Notes: generated from the sequence alone by a model not told the origin. Shown: positions 8,086-17,264, counted from the stretch's first letter. The stretch: DNA of 64,000 bases from Clostridiales bacterium (GCA_019423685.1 JAHZAY010000008.1:1-64000); one strand, 5' to 3'. A program made the numbers and translations.

Positions 8086-9414
8086 CTATGCAAAGGACTT
8101 GTGGCCGCGCCCGGATTTTGGCTTTTGCTGTGCCACCGGGATCATCATGCGCACCGGCTTTTTCATCGGGTCGTGCGCATAATCGAAGGATTTTTTGTCC
8201 TCCACGCTCTGCCGTGTGACCACCACGCGGGTGATGGTGGGGTCGGAGGGGCTATCGAACATCAGCCCATCCAGCACCTCTTCCATGATGGCGCGCAGTC
8301 CGCGGGCGCCGGTCTTGCGCTCGATGGCGCGCTCGGCAACCGCCTCCAGTGCGTCCGGTTCAAACTCCAGCTCCACGCCCTCCAGCTCAAACAGCTTTTT
8401 GTACTGCTTGACCAGCGAGTTCTTCGGCTCGGTGAGGATGCGCACCAGCGTATCCTTATCCAGGGCGGTGAGGGTGGCGATGACCGGAAGTCTGCCCACC
8501 AGCTCGGGGATCAGGCCAAATTTGACCAGATCCTGCGGAGTAATCTGGGAGAGCAGCACATCCTGGTCGAGCATGCTCTTGTCCTTGATCTGCGCGCCGA
8601 ATCCCAGCGAGGATTGGGCCACGCGGCTCTCGATGGCCTTCTGGATGCCGTCGAAGGCGCCGCCGCAGATGAAGAGGATCTTGGAAGTGTCGATCTGGAT
8701 AAACTCCTGATTCGGATGCTTTCTGCCGCCATTGGGCGGTACGTTTGCAACCGTACCCTCGATGATCTTTAAGAGTGCCTGCTGTACGCCCTCTCCGCTG
8801 ACATCGCGGGTGATGGAGGTGTTCTCCGACTTTCTGCCGATCTTGTCGATCTCGTCGATGTAGATGATGCCGGTCTGGGCGCGCTCCACATCCCAATCCG
8901 CAGCCTGGATCAGCCGCAGCAGGATATTTTCCACGTCCTCGCCCACATAGCCCGCCTCGGTCAAGGTGGTGGCGTCGGCGATGGCAAACGGCACATTCAT
9001 CGTCTTGGCCAGCGTCTGGGCAAGCAGCGTCTTGCCCACGCCGGTGGGGCCCACCAGCAGCACATTGCTCTTGGTGATCTCCACGCTGTCGTCGTTGTCC
9101 TTTAAAAAGATGCGCTTATAGTGGTTGTAGATCGCCACGCTCAAAGCGCGCTTGGCGCGGTCCTGGCCGATGACATATTCGTCCAGCACCTTTTTGATGT
9201 CCTGGGGCTTGGGCATCGGCACCGTCTCCTCGGCAGATTCCCTGCGGGAGCGCGGTTGTGTAGAATGTTCGCTCTCGCCGTTGAGAACCTCCTGGCACAG
9301 CTCGATGCACTCGTTGCAGATGCACACGCCCGGGCCTGCGATCATCCGCTCTACCTCATCCTGATATTTGCCACAGAACGAGCACCTTAACATTTTTTCT
9401 TCATTTCTTGGCAT
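8086..9414 (-). CDS. clpX: ClpX, ATPase subunit of the ClpXP protease
   Basis: A 442-residue AAA+ unfoldase. The N-terminal zinc-binding domain has C11, C14, C33 and C36. Walker A is GPTGVGKT at 122-129, Walker B IIYIDEIDK, with a pore-loop GYVG and a ClpP-contacting LGF loop in SSLGFGAQ. Length and order are normal for the family. It lies 17 bases downstream of clpP, the expected clpP-clpX transcription unit. A Ser/Arg-rich linker of about 20 residues separates the zinc domain from the AAA+ core. Confidence 0.98.
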   Translation of the reverse strand: MPRNEEKMLRCSFCGKYQDEVERMIAGPGVCICNECIELCQEVLNGESEHSTQPRSRRESAEETVPMPKPQDIKKVLDEYVIGQDRAKRALSVAIYNHYKRIFLKDNDDSVEITKSNVLLVGPTGVGKTLLAQTLAKTMNVPFAIADATTLTEAGYVGEDVENILLRLIQAADWDVERAQTGIIYIDEIDKIGRKSENTSITRDVSGEGVQQALLKIIEGTVANVPPNGGRKHPNQEFIQIDTSKILFICGGAFDGIQKAIESRVAQSSLGFGAQIKDKSMLDQDVLLSQITPQDLVKFGLIPELVGRLPVIATLTALDKDTLVRILTEPKNSLVKQYKKLFELEGVELEFEPDALEAVAERAIERKTGARGLRAIMEEVLDGLMFDSPSDPTITRVVVTRQSVEDKKSFDYAHDPMKKPVRMMIPVAQQKPKSGRGHKSFA

Positions 9415-9431
9415 TGCCGCAACACCTGACC

Positions 9432-10013
9432 TTACCGTTTCTCAATAATTTTATCTATCAGGCCGTATTCCAACGCCTGCTGCGCGCTCATAAAGTTGTC
9501 TCGCTCAGTATCCCGTTCGATGACCTCCAGTGGCTGTCCGGTCGCGTCGGAGAGCATCCGGTTGAGTCTCTTTTTGATCTCCAGAATCCATTCGGTGTGG
9601 ATGCGCATATCGGTCGCCTGGCCCTGTGCGCCGCCGGATGGCTGGTGGATCATGATGGTGGAATTTGGCAGTGCGAGGCGTTTGCCCTTGGTTCCCGCCG
9701 ACAGCAGGAAGGCGCCCATCGAGGCCGCCATGCCCATGCAGATGGTGGAGACGTCGCACTTGATATACTGGATGGTGTCATAGATCGCCAGACCCGCAGT
9801 TACCGAACCGCCGGGGCTGTTGATATAAAGGCTGATATCCTTTTCGCTGTCCTGGCCTTCCAGGTACAAAAGCTGCGCGACGACCAGGCTGGCGGTGGTG
9901 TCGTTGACCTCGTCACAGAGCATGACGATGCGGTCGTTGAGCAGTCGGGAAAAAATGTCATAGGAGCGCTCTCCGCGGTTGGTTTGCTCCACTACATAAG
10001 GTACTAATGCCAT
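9432..10013 (-). CDS. clpP: ClpP, proteolytic subunit of ClpXP
   Basis: A 193-residue serine peptidase with the complete triad: Ser98 in GMAASMGAF, His123 in MIHQPSGG and Asp172 in ERDNFM. ATG 10013 follows GGGAGG and gives the standard N-terminus MALVPYVVEQTNRGERSYDI. It is cytoplasmic and forms the barrel capped by ClpX, whose gene follows. Sequence upstream of the ATG in the same frame is not family-like. Confidence 0.98.
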   Translation of the reverse strand: MALVPYVVEQTNRGERSYDIFSRLLNDRIVMLCDEVNDTTASLVVAQLLYLEGQDSEKDISLYINSPGGSVTAGLAIYDTIQYIKCDVSTICMGMAASMGAFLLSAGTKGKRLALPNSTIMIHQPSGGAQGQATDMRIHTEWILEIKKRLNRMLSDATGQPLEVIERDTERDNFMSAQQALEYGLIDKIIEKR

Positions 10014-10120
10014 GATGAAAACCTCCCTTTTTGGTTTAGACAAGCTCCCTTGCCCGGCCCACAAGGCGGGCGGGAGATGCGCCGCATCCCCGCAAAGGGG
10101 AAGGTGCGCTTTCCATAAAA

Positions 10121-10175
10121 GCCTTGCCGATTTTTTCCGGTTTAAACAGGATAAAAGAGGCAAGGCAGTTTTTTT
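10121..10175 (+). other. Hairpin upstream of clpP in the tig-clpP gap
   Basis: GCCTTGCC (10121-10128) pairs with GGCAAGGC (10159-10166), and a T-run follows on the plus strand at 10169-10175. No plus-strand gene precedes it. Nearby 10030-10075 holds another CTCCC...GCCCG / CGGGC...GGGAG stem. Together these look like a structured intergenic element upstream of clpP. I see no clear clpP promoter. Confidence 0.4.
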
Positions 10176-10190
10176 AGGATCTGTCTATCG

Positions 10191-10221
10191 AAAAATACGG
10201 CCGGCTGGATCAGCCGGCCGT
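10191..10221 (-). terminator. tig terminator
   Basis: Stem ACGGCCGGCTG / CAGCCGGCCGT with a three-base loop, followed on the reverse strand by ATTTTT. It separates tig from clpP. The 107 bases between the hairpin and the tig stop hold nothing recognisable. Confidence 0.85.
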
Positions 10222-10327
10222 AAACGGCTTATTATAAATCGATTCTCATTATACAGGATACTATGCGATAGTGCTTGTATATTTTATGAACGATTTTTTA
10301 AAATACACCTTTGCGGGAGAAAAAGGA

Positions 10328-11698
10328 TTATTCTGCGTCGCTGGCAGCATCCTCTGCCGCAGCGTCAGCGGACTCCTCCGCCTTCTTCTTGGACTTTGCA
10401 GAGGTCTTTTTTACCTTTTTCTCGGTGACCTCAGCGGAATCCTTTACCAGGTCGATTGCCTTGTTGACGGTGACGTCCTTGACAACCTCTTTCTCCGGCA
10501 GTACGCCTTTGACTCTGGAAACGTCGATGCCGTAGTTCTTGGCGATCTTCTCGTACTCTGCATCGATCTCCTCTGGGGTAGCAGTCAGGTTCTCCACCTC
10601 AGCGATCTTCTCGAGGGCCAGACGGATCTTAACCTGTCTCTCAGCGGACTCCTGGAAGGTCTCGCGGAAGGACTTCATGTCCGAACCGGTGTAGTGCAGG
10701 TACAGATCGAGGCTCATGCCCTGGGACTGCAGGCGATAGCTGAAGTCGTTGACCATCTCGTTGATCTTGTTCTCGTACATGCACTGCGGGATATCGGCCT
10801 CCATATTCTCGATGACGGTGGAGATCAGGTTGTTCTCCATGTCTACCTGTGCCTTCTTGTCGGCCTCCTGCTGCAGTTTCTCTTTGACGTCCTTCTTGAG
10901 ATCTGCCAGGGTGTCAAACTCGCTGACATCCTTTGCAAACTCGTCGTCCAGAGCCGGCAGCTCCTTCTCCTGTACCGCGTTGACCTTTACCTTAAAGACA
11001 ACCGGCTGACCTTTGAGGTCCTCTGCATGGTAATCTTCCGGGAAGGTTACGTTGATCTCGAACTCTTCGCCTGCCTTGTGGCCGACAACCTGCTCCTCAA
11101 AGCCAGGGATAAACTGGCCGGAACCGAGGTTCAGCGGGAAGTTTTCGCCCTTGCCGCCCTCGAACGCAACGCCGTCTTTGAAGCCCTCAAAGTCGATGAG
11201 TGCGGTGTCGCCGTTCTTTGCAGCGCGGTCTACGTCGATCAGGCGGGAATTTCTCTCGCGCATTCTATCCAGCTCGGCATTGACGTCGGCAGCCATGATG
11301 GTCTCGACGGTCTTTTCTGCCTTGATGCCCTTGTAGTTCTTGACAACAACCTCCGGTTTTACGGTGACGGTTGCCTTGAAGCTGAAGCCATTGCCCTGCT
11401 CTACCTTCAGGTCGGAGACGTTTGCGCGGTCTACCGGCTCGATGTTTGCTTCCTCAACAGCCTCTTCATAAGCGGTTGGGTAGACCATATTGATGGCATC
11501 GTCATAGAAGAACTCTTTGCCATACATCTTTTCGATCATCGCTTTTGGCGCTTTGCCCTTGCGGAAGCCCGGCAGTGCGATGGATTTTACCTTCTTTTTA
11601 TACGCCTTCATCAGTGCGTCCTGGAACTGCTCCTCGCTGACATGGATCAGCAGCTCCACTGTGTTGTTTTCCAGTTTGTTTTGGGAAGTCAAACTCAT
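10328..11698 (-). CDS. tig: Trigger factor, ribosome-associated chaperone
   Basis: A 456-residue trigger factor, a chaperone/prolyl isomerase at the ribosome exit tunnel. The ribosome-binding loop GFRKGKAP near residue 47 is intact. The FKBP-like domain around 150-245 includes GDTALIDFEGFKDG and FIPGFEEQVVG, and the C-terminal helical arms follow. The last ~40 residues are Lys/Ala/Glu/Ser-rich, an acidic-basic tail. ATG 11698 follows AAAGGA. It is transcribed separately from clpP by virtue of the terminator at 10191-10221. Confidence 0.97.
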   Translation of the reverse strand: MSLTSQNKLENNTVELLIHVSEEQFQDALMKAYKKKVKSIALPGFRKGKAPKAMIEKMYGKEFFYDDAINMVYPTAYEEAVEEANIEPVDRANVSDLKVEQGNGFSFKATVTVKPEVVVKNYKGIKAEKTVETIMAADVNAELDRMRERNSRLIDVDRAAKNGDTALIDFEGFKDGVAFEGGKGENFPLNLGSGQFIPGFEEQVVGHKAGEEFEINVTFPEDYHAEDLKGQPVVFKVKVNAVQEKELPALDDEFAKDVSEFDTLADLKKDVKEKLQQEADKKAQVDMENNLISTVIENMEADIPQCMYENKINEMVNDFSYRLQSQGMSLDLYLHYTGSDMKSFRETFQESAERQVKIRLALEKIAEVENLTATPEEIDAEYEKIAKNYGIDVSRVKGVLPEKEVVKDVTVNKAIDLVKDSAEVTEKKVKKTSAKSKKKAEESADAAAEDAASDAE

Positions 11699-11888
11699 TT
11701 TGTTTCCAATCCTTTCTTTTATTCTGTGCCGGACCGGCTGACAGGGGCCGCCGGATCTTGCAACTATCCGGCGATGTTCCCAAACCCTGCGGCCATCTAT
11801 TCCGGAACAGACCCCACCCTTATCATCCAAAGGAAGCGGCACATAATTATTCTTGTCAAAGAATTCTCTTTGCAGAATGATCCAAACA

Positions 11889-11897
11889 ATTATAGCA
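11889..11897 (-). promoter_or_regulatory. Extended -10 promoter upstream of tig
   Basis: Reverse-strand TGCTATAAT is an extended -10 with no good -35 at the usual distance. It would give a leader of about 180 bases before tig. A TTGACA lies nearby at 11853-11858 but has no matching -10. Confidence 0.6.
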
Positions 11898-11942
11898 TAT
11901 TCTTTTGAGAAATTCCACCTGTTAGAGCCAATTATTTGCTCT

Positions 11943-12632
11943 TTATCCAATCTTTTTTGGCATAAACGCGAGGTAATCGGCCGAAACCATCGTGAGCTGC
12001 ACGCCCTGCCACTCACCCTGGAAGGCCAGGCGGCAGCCTTTGGAGTGGATGTGTCCATAATAGCAGCGGCGCACCCCAAACTCCTGCATCACGGCAAAAA
12101 ACTCCGGGATGCTGTCCTGCAGAAAGACCGGCGGATAGTGCAAAAACAAAATCTTTTCCTGATCGCCAAAGCGCACGGCGTCCTGCAGCGAGGCGCGGAT
12201 GCGTCCGGCCTCACGGGCAATCAGCTTTTTGTCGTGCTCCTGTCCCTGCTCAAACATCCACCCGCGGGAGCCGCACAGGCTGACTCCCTCGGCGCTGATG
12301 GCGCCGTTGTGCAAAATGGACAGGCTGTCAAAGCCGCACTCCTGCAAAAAGCGGTCCATCTTGGATTTGGTGGTCCACCAGTAGTCGTGGTTGCCCTTCA
12401 TCAAAATCTTTCTGCCGGGCAGCGCCTGCAAAAATGCAAAGTCAGCCTTTGCCTCCTGCAAGCTCATCCCCCAGGAAACATCCCCGGGGATCACCACCGT
12501 ATCCTGGTCCTGCACCACCGAGCGCCAGTTTTCCTCCAGGCGCTGCATGTAATTTTTCCACCCGCCGAAGATGTCCATCGGCTTGTCCACCGACAGCGAC
12601 AGGTGGGTATCTCCTATGACAAACAAAGCCAT
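11943..12632 (-). CDS. Calcineurin-like metallophosphoesterase
   Basis: A 229-residue metallophosphoesterase with the full set of metal-binding motifs: GDTH (residues 7-10), GDVSWG, KGNHDYWW, LHYPP and GHIHSKG. No signal peptide is present, so it is presumably cytoplasmic. It starts three bases after the HExxH gene, at the distal end of the rplS-side operon. The substrate is not predictable from the sequence. Confidence 0.88.
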   Translation of the reverse strand: MALFVIGDTHLSLSVDKPMDIFGGWKNYMQRLEENWRSVVQDQDTVVIPGDVSWGMSLQEAKADFAFLQALPGRKILMKGNHDYWWTTKSKMDRFLQECGFDSLSILHNGAISAEGVSLCGSRGWMFEQGQEHDKKLIAREAGRIRASLQDAVRFGDQEKILFLHYPPVFLQDSIPEFFAVMQEFGVRRCYYGHIHSKGCRLAFQGEWQGVQLTMVSADYLAFMPKKIG

Positions 12633-12635
12633 CGG

Positions 12636-13430
12636 TTATGCTTTCCTTTCTGCGGGAGAAAAAATCTCTGGGAGAAACCGATCCGGGCCTTGGCTGTAAA
12701 TGGCGGACAGCTGGTCGCGGTGCTGCGCCAGATAGAGCTTGCCGGCGATGCAGGCAAACTTTTCCCAGTACGTTCCTGCGACCGCTCTGCACAGCCACTC
12801 CTGCTGTTCTTGGGGGTCGGTGCAGGCAAGGGCCTCCCGGAGCTTTTGCAGCGAGGGCTCCCAATGCTGCGCGACCCAGCCGCCAAAATCAAAAGAAGCG
12901 ATCTTCTCCCCGCACGCCAGCAGATGGGCAAAGCCCTCGTCAAAGCAAAAGGATTGCAGCTGCCGGCGGTAGGGCACCTCTTGGGCCAAAACCGGCCAGC
13001 GCTTGTGCATCAGGATATGGGCCGTTTCGTGGGTCACCAGGCGGGAGATCAGTTCCAGCGCCCGCTCCCCATAAGCGAGAAAGCGCACCATGTCAAAGAC
13101 GATGACCTCCTGCTTCACACCGCCTTCCTCCCGCTGTCTGACCATCGCGTCGTAGGGGTTCGGGCAGCCCACCGTCAGGCAGACCTGCACCTGTTGGAGT
13201 TGCGTTGGATAGTCGGGGAACAGCTGGCGGTAAACCTCTTCATTCTCCGGCACAAAATCGTTGACAAAGTTTGATACCCGCCGGGTAATCTCCCGGATCT
13301 CCCCTTCCTTGCCAACAGCATCCGAGAGGTCAAAGCAGTGCTTTCCCTCCTCAATTTGAGAAAAGATCCAGCTGTCTGCAATCTCCTGTCCCGCCAAAAA
13401 GCGGTCGACAATCTCTCTGTCCAGCTTCAT
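12636..13430 (-). CDS. Putative zinc metallopeptidase (HExxH), family not recognised
   Basis: A 264-residue protein I do not recognise by family. It contains HETAH at 134-138 and, 27 residues later, CFDEGFAH with Glu165. This matches the HExxH plus downstream Glu pattern of gluzincin-type metallopeptidases. There is no signal peptide or membrane segment, so a cytoplasmic role is likely. It begins directly after the stop of a 67-codon gene and ends three bases before the metallophosphoesterase, so the three are almost certainly co-translated. The peptidase call rests on the motif alone. Confidence 0.6.
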   Translation of the reverse strand: MKLDREIVDRFLAGQEIADSWIFSQIEEGKHCFDLSDAVGKEGEIREITRRVSNFVNDFVPENEEVYRQLFPDYPTQLQQVQVCLTVGCPNPYDAMVRQREEGGVKQEVIVFDMVRFLAYGERALELISRLVTHETAHILMHKRWPVLAQEVPYRRQLQSFCFDEGFAHLLACGEKIASFDFGGWVAQHWEPSLQKLREALACTDPQEQQEWLCRAVAGTYWEKFACIAGKLYLAQHRDQLSAIYSQGPDRFLPEIFSPAERKA

Positions 13431-13634
13431 CTATGCTTTTCCTCCCACACAGCTATACGTCCGCTTCTGCTGGGCCACAATGCGGTACTTGGTCTTTGGG
13501 GTGCGCACCGGCATGGGGCGATCCTGCGGCGCGCGCGCAATGAAGAACAGCTGGTCGGCGATGAGCTCCAGATTGCTGGTCAGCTGTTCCAGGTCGATGC
13601 CCGACTCTTCCAGATAGTTTTTGCTGTACATCAT
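13431..13634 (-). CDS. Small protein of unknown function (67 aa)
   Basis: A 67-residue protein with a helical acidic N-terminal half (YLEESGIDLEQLTSNLELIA) and a basic C-terminal half ending TYSCVGGKA. Its ATG overlaps the dipeptidase stop (ATGA), and its own stop abuts the next ATG, so it is tightly embedded in the operon. That tight coupling is the main evidence that it is real. No function can be assigned. Confidence 0.7.
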   Translation of the reverse strand: MMYSKNYLEESGIDLEQLTSNLELIADQLFFIARAPQDRPMPVRTPKTKYRIVAQQKRTYSCVGGKA

Positions 13635-14560
13635 CTGCCGTTCACCTCAAAGAAGTGCAGCGCATTCTCGAACATGATCTTGTCCGAGATGCGGCGGCTG
13701 ATGCCGTGCTCGACCATATAATCTCCAAAGGAAGCGAACAGCGCAGGGTTGTCCATCTGGCTGGTGATGCCGCCGTCGAAGTCGCTGCCGCAGGCGATGA
13801 CGTCCTCGCCGCCCAGCTCCAGCATCCGGTAAACGTGGCGGAACAGCTCCGCTTTGGAATCCTTCATCAGCTCATCCGAGACAAAGCCATGCAGCAGGTT
13901 CAGTCCGCACAGGCCCTTGTGCTCGACGATGTACCGGAACATCTCCTCGGTTACGTTTCTCTTGTGCGAGCAGATCGAGCGGAGGTTGGAGTGGGTGGCG
14001 ATGATCGGTTTGGTCGCAAAGCCCATCAGCTCCTCCATGCCCTTGTCGTTGAGGTGGGAGACATCGACGATGATGTTCTGGCGCTCCATCTCCCGCACAA
14101 CCTCGCGGCCGAAGGGGGTAAAGCCCATTTCGGGATCGACGTTGCCGGAAGCGATCTCGTTGGGGCCGTTCCAGGTCAGGGTCATCATCTTGACGCCGTC
14201 CTTTTTAAGCTTCTCCACATTCTCCAGCTTGCCGGCCAGCACAGCGCCGCCCTCCACCGAGAGCAGAGCCGCACACTTGTGGCTGCCGGTGATGCGGCGG
14301 ATGTCGTCGGCGGTGTCGGCCCACTCCACGATGTCGGAGTGCTTTTTGAGCATCTTGTGCAGGTACGCCAGCACCTGCTCATAGTAGTTCACCGCATCCT
14401 GGCCGCGGTAACGGTCTGGAATAAAGATCGCAAAGGTCTGGCACCACTTTTCAATCTGCGGCAGATATTTTAAGCTCAGCTGGGTCTTGTCGGTGAGCAT
14501 ATCTTCTCCCAATTCTTCCATCCGCTCGATGGTGTCACAGTGCAGGTCAAACAGTTTCAT
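13631..14560 (-). CDS. Membrane dipeptidase-family (M19) dipeptidase
   Basis: A 309-residue peptidase of the M19 renal-dipeptidase family. Binuclear zinc motifs are present: HCDTIERM at residue 7, VEGGAVL, VDVSHLND, ATHSNLR and the C-terminal GSDFDGG. No signal sequence is visible, so it is a cytoplasmic dipeptidase despite the family name. It lies 46 bases downstream of yraN with ribosome binding site GGAAGGAA. Confidence 0.93.
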   Translation of the reverse strand: MKLFDLHCDTIERMEELGEDMLTDKTQLSLKYLPQIEKWCQTFAIFIPDRYRGQDAVNYYEQVLAYLHKMLKKHSDIVEWADTADDIRRITGSHKCAALLSVEGGAVLAGKLENVEKLKKDGVKMMTLTWNGPNEIASGNVDPEMGFTPFGREVVREMERQNIIVDVSHLNDKGMEELMGFATKPIIATHSNLRSICSHKRNVTEEMFRYIVEHKGLCGLNLLHGFVSDELMKDSKAELFRHVYRMLELGGEDVIACGSDFDGGITSQMDNPALFASFGDYMVEHGISRRISDKIMFENALHFFEVNGR

Positions 14561-14606
14561 CGCAGTTCCTTCCTTTCCATGTATCTTGTGGTATCGTTTC
14601 GATATG

Positions 14607-14975
14607 TCACAGGGAGAAGGCGTTGGGATAATACTGGATTGCCTCCACCTTTCCCCGGTACGCTGTCACACACGCCACGTCAAAGCGCGGCTGGTAGCAG
14701 CGAAAACTTTCGTTGTGCTGTAAAAATGCCCGCGCACAGCGCTGTATGCGCCGCTGTTTTGCCGCCGTCACGGCGCTCAGGGGCGGGACGAGCGCCCCCC
14801 TTGTGCGGGTTTTGACCTCGACAAAGCGCAAATACACCCCGTCGCAGGCCACAATGTCGATCTCATCGTGCCACTGCCCGTCTGCCCGGCAGTTTTGCTG
14901 CACCACAAAGCAGCCGTTCTGGCACAGATATTGGGCCACCGCCCATTCGCCCAGGCTGCCCACCGGGGCGCTCAT
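14607..14975 (-). CDS. YraN/UPF0102 family putative nuclease-fold protein
   Basis: A 122-residue YraN protein. It keeps the restriction-endonuclease-like core GSLGEWAVAQYL, EIDIVACDG and FVEVKTRT, i.e. the E...D...ExK arrangement. The family's cellular role is not settled. Its ATG overlaps the rnhB stop by four bases. The rnhB-yraN pairing is common in Bacillota. Confidence 0.93.
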   Translation of the reverse strand: MSAPVGSLGEWAVAQYLCQNGCFVVQQNCRADGQWHDEIDIVACDGVYLRFVEVKTRTRGALVPPLSAVTAAKQRRIQRCARAFLQHNESFRCYQPRFDVACVTAYRGKVEAIQYYPNAFSL

Positions 14976-15610
14976 CTGCCCTCCAGCTTCTTTAAAAAGC
15001 TGCGGCGGTGTTCGGGACAGGGGCCAAATTCCGCCAGCCGCTCATAGTGCAGCTTGGTGGGGTAGCCCTTGTGCTTTGCAAAGTCATACTGCGGATAGGC
15101 AAGGCCCAGCTGCACCATCTGGCGGTCCCGCGTGACCTTGGCCAAAATCGACGCCGCCGCGATGCAGGCATTGGTCCCATCCCCCTTGATAACGGTGCGG
15201 GTTGGACATCCGAGATGCGGATCGCGGTTGCCGTCGACCAGCACCAGATCCGGGGAGAGGGAAAAGTTTTTTTCCAGCTCGTCCAGCGCCCGCCGCATGG
15301 CCAAAAAGGTCGCTTGCAGGATGTTGATCTGATCGATCTCCTGCGGGCTTGCCTGGCCGATGCCGTAGCCCAGCGCCACCGATTGGACCGGTTCAAACAG
15401 CGCCTCCCGCTTTTTTTCGGTCAGCTTTTTGGAGTCGTTGAGCGCGCTCAGCGCAGGGCAGATTTGCAGCGCATCGGGCGGCAGAATTACCGCTGCGGCC
15501 ACCACCGGGCCTGCCAGCGGGCCGCGCCCGGCCTCGTCGATGCCGCACAGCAGCGAAAAGCCCTGCTGTTGCAGCTGCCGGTCACAGGCAAAAAGTGGCG
15601 TCTCGATCAT
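14972..15610 (-). CDS. rnhB: Ribonuclease HII
   Basis: A 212-residue RNase HII, which removes ribonucleotides from DNA. The catalytic acids lie in GIDEAGRGPLAGP near residue 23 and LVDGNRDP, with KVTRDR downstream. Length is typical. It overlaps rbgA by four bases (ATGA) and yraN by four bases, so translation is coupled through rbgA-rnhB-yraN. Confidence 0.97.
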   Translation of the reverse strand: MIETPLFACDRQLQQQGFSLLCGIDEAGRGPLAGPVVAAAVILPPDALQICPALSALNDSKKLTEKKREALFEPVQSVALGYGIGQASPQEIDQINILQATFLAMRRALDELEKNFSLSPDLVLVDGNRDPHLGCPTRTVIKGDGTNACIAAASILAKVTRDRQMVQLGLAYPQYDFAKHKGYPTKLHYERLAEFGPCPEHRRSFLKKLEGR

Positions 15611-16614
15611 GCCTGCTCACTCCCCTGCTCGGGCTGTTGGGACTGCTCGGATTGTCTTGCGGTGTGCGGCCTTTCCAGCGAGATGCGCCCGATCTTTCCG
15701 GCGCGGAACTCGTCGAGCACGGTGATGGCGGCCCGCTCGGTGTTGACCACCCCTCCGGGCAGCATCATGCCGCGCTTTCTGCCCACCAATTCCAGCAGGT
15801 CAAACGGCTCCAAACCGGCATATTCCTGCTCGGTCACCTTGAAGCGCTGCTGCAGCAAAAGCGGGTAGTGTCCGCGCAGAAAATCCAAAAAGCGCATCGC
15901 CACCCATTCCAGGTCATAGACGTCGTCCTTGATGGCGCCGGTGTAGGCCAGCCGCTCTCCGACCTGCCGGTCGTCAAACTTCGGCCACAATACGCCCGGC
16001 ATGTCCAAAAGCTCGATGCCGCTTTCCAGGCGGACCCACTGTTTGCCGCGGGTGACGCCCGGACGGTCCTCCACCTTGACCCGCTTGCTGCCGGCCAGGC
16101 GGTTAATCAGAGAGGACTTGCCGACGTTGGGCACGCCGACGATCATCATGCGGATCGGCCGGCTCTCCATGCCGCGCTCCCTGCGCTTTTGCAGCAGGGG
16201 CTGCAGCACCTGCCGCACCGCCGGGACCAGCTCCTTGAGCCCCTTGCCGGAGCGGCAATCCAGCGCCAACGTGCGCACGCCGTGGCTCTTATAGTAGTCC
16301 TGCCACTCCTTGGTCACCGCGGGATCGGCGATGTCGGCCTTGTTAAAGACCACCAGGCGGGGTTTATCGCCCACAATCTTTTCAATCTCGGGATTGCGGC
16401 TGCTTTTGGGGATGCGCGCGTCGCGCAGCTCCACCACGATGTCCACCAGCTTCAGGCTGTCCCGCATCACCCTTCTGGTCTTGGCCATGTGTCCGGGGAA
16501 CCACTGGATCGTCGGGGTCTTGGTCAGATATTCCGCCTCCTGCTGATCCTGTTCCTCCTGCAATGCCGGGTCCTCATCGGGCTGCCCCTTGCAGCAGCAT
16601 CTGTTTTGTTTCAT
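15607..16614 (-). CDS. rbgA: Ribosome biogenesis GTPase RbgA/YlqF
   Basis: A 335-residue circularly permuted GTPase involved in late 50S assembly. The G4 motif NKAD precedes G1 GVPNVGKSS and G3 DMPG, the permuted order expected. The substrate-entry motif PTIQWFPGHMAKTRR is present. I chose ATG 16614, which has GGGAGG seven bases upstream; an upstream in-frame ATG lacks this. The N-terminus carries an unusual CCCKG run and an acidic Gln/Glu stretch before the conserved core. Confidence 0.96.
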   Translation of the reverse strand: MKQNRCCCKGQPDEDPALQEEQDQQEAEYLTKTPTIQWFPGHMAKTRRVMRDSLKLVDIVVELRDARIPKSSRNPEIEKIVGDKPRLVVFNKADIADPAVTKEWQDYYKSHGVRTLALDCRSGKGLKELVPAVRQVLQPLLQKRRERGMESRPIRMMIVGVPNVGKSSLINRLAGSKRVKVEDRPGVTRGKQWVRLESGIELLDMPGVLWPKFDDRQVGERLAYTGAIKDDVYDLEWVAMRFLDFLRGHYPLLLQQRFKVTEQEYAGLEPFDLLELVGRKRGMMLPGGVVNTERAAITVLDEFRAGKIGRISLERPHTARQSEQSQQPEQGSEQA

Positions 16615-16652
16615 CCGCTCTCCTCCCTTCCTGTCTGTCTTGGTTGTTCGGA

Positions 16653-17264
16653 TCAATCAGCTGTCACCACATGCAGTCTGCCGGTGTCGCTGACCTGTCC
16701 AAAGCGGTTAAACGGGAAGAAGCGGAACAGCACCCTCCCGACAATATATTCTTGCTTGACTGTACCGACGGTCACCGAGCGGCTGTCGCGGGAGCCGTTT
16801 CGGTTGTCTCCCATGACGAAGATCTCCCCTTCCGGCACCGTCAGCGGGAACTGGGTTCCCTCGTCCAGATGGGTGCGCTCGAGGATATACGGCTCGTCGA
16901 GCACCTCTCCGTCCACCGTGACGTCGCCGGTCTCAAAGTCGATGTCGATGGTCTGGCCTCCGACGGCGATGATCCGTTTGATCAGGTTTCTGCCCTCTTC
17001 GCGGTCCGCCTCGCCGCACAGCACCACAATGTCGCCCGGCTTTGGCTCATAAAAGAGGTTGGAGATAACCAGCCGCTCGCCATTTTGCAGGGTGGGCAGC
17101 ATCGATTCTCCGTCCACCGTCGCCGGCCGCGCGATAAAGGTGAAGATCAGCAGCATCACCGCAAACACCAGCGTCAGCGATTCGGCATACTCGATCAGCT
17201 CCTGTACCCGTTTTTTGTCGCGGCCACCCTGTGCTGCGGCATTTCCTATCTGTTCCATGTCCAT
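16653..17264 (-). CDS. lepB: Signal peptidase I
   Basis: A 203-residue type I signal peptidase, with one N-terminal membrane segment at about 29-46 and the catalytic dyad Ser54 (GESMLP) and Lys96 (LIKRIIAVGG). The C-terminal box VMGDNRNGSRDSR is intact. ATG 17264 has AAAGGAGG just upstream. It lies in the rplS-lepB-rbgA-rnhB neighbourhood conserved in Clostridia, separated from rplS by a terminator, so part of its transcription may be read-through. Confidence 0.96.
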   Translation of the reverse strand: MDMEQIGNAAAQGGRDKKRVQELIEYAESLTLVFAVMLLIFTFIARPATVDGESMLPTLQNGERLVISNLFYEPKPGDIVVLCGEADREEGRNLIKRIIAVGGQTIDIDFETGDVTVDGEVLDEPYILERTHLDEGTQFPLTVPEGEIFVMGDNRNGSRDSRSVTVGTVKQEYIVGRVLFRFFPFNRFGQVSDTGRLHVVTAD

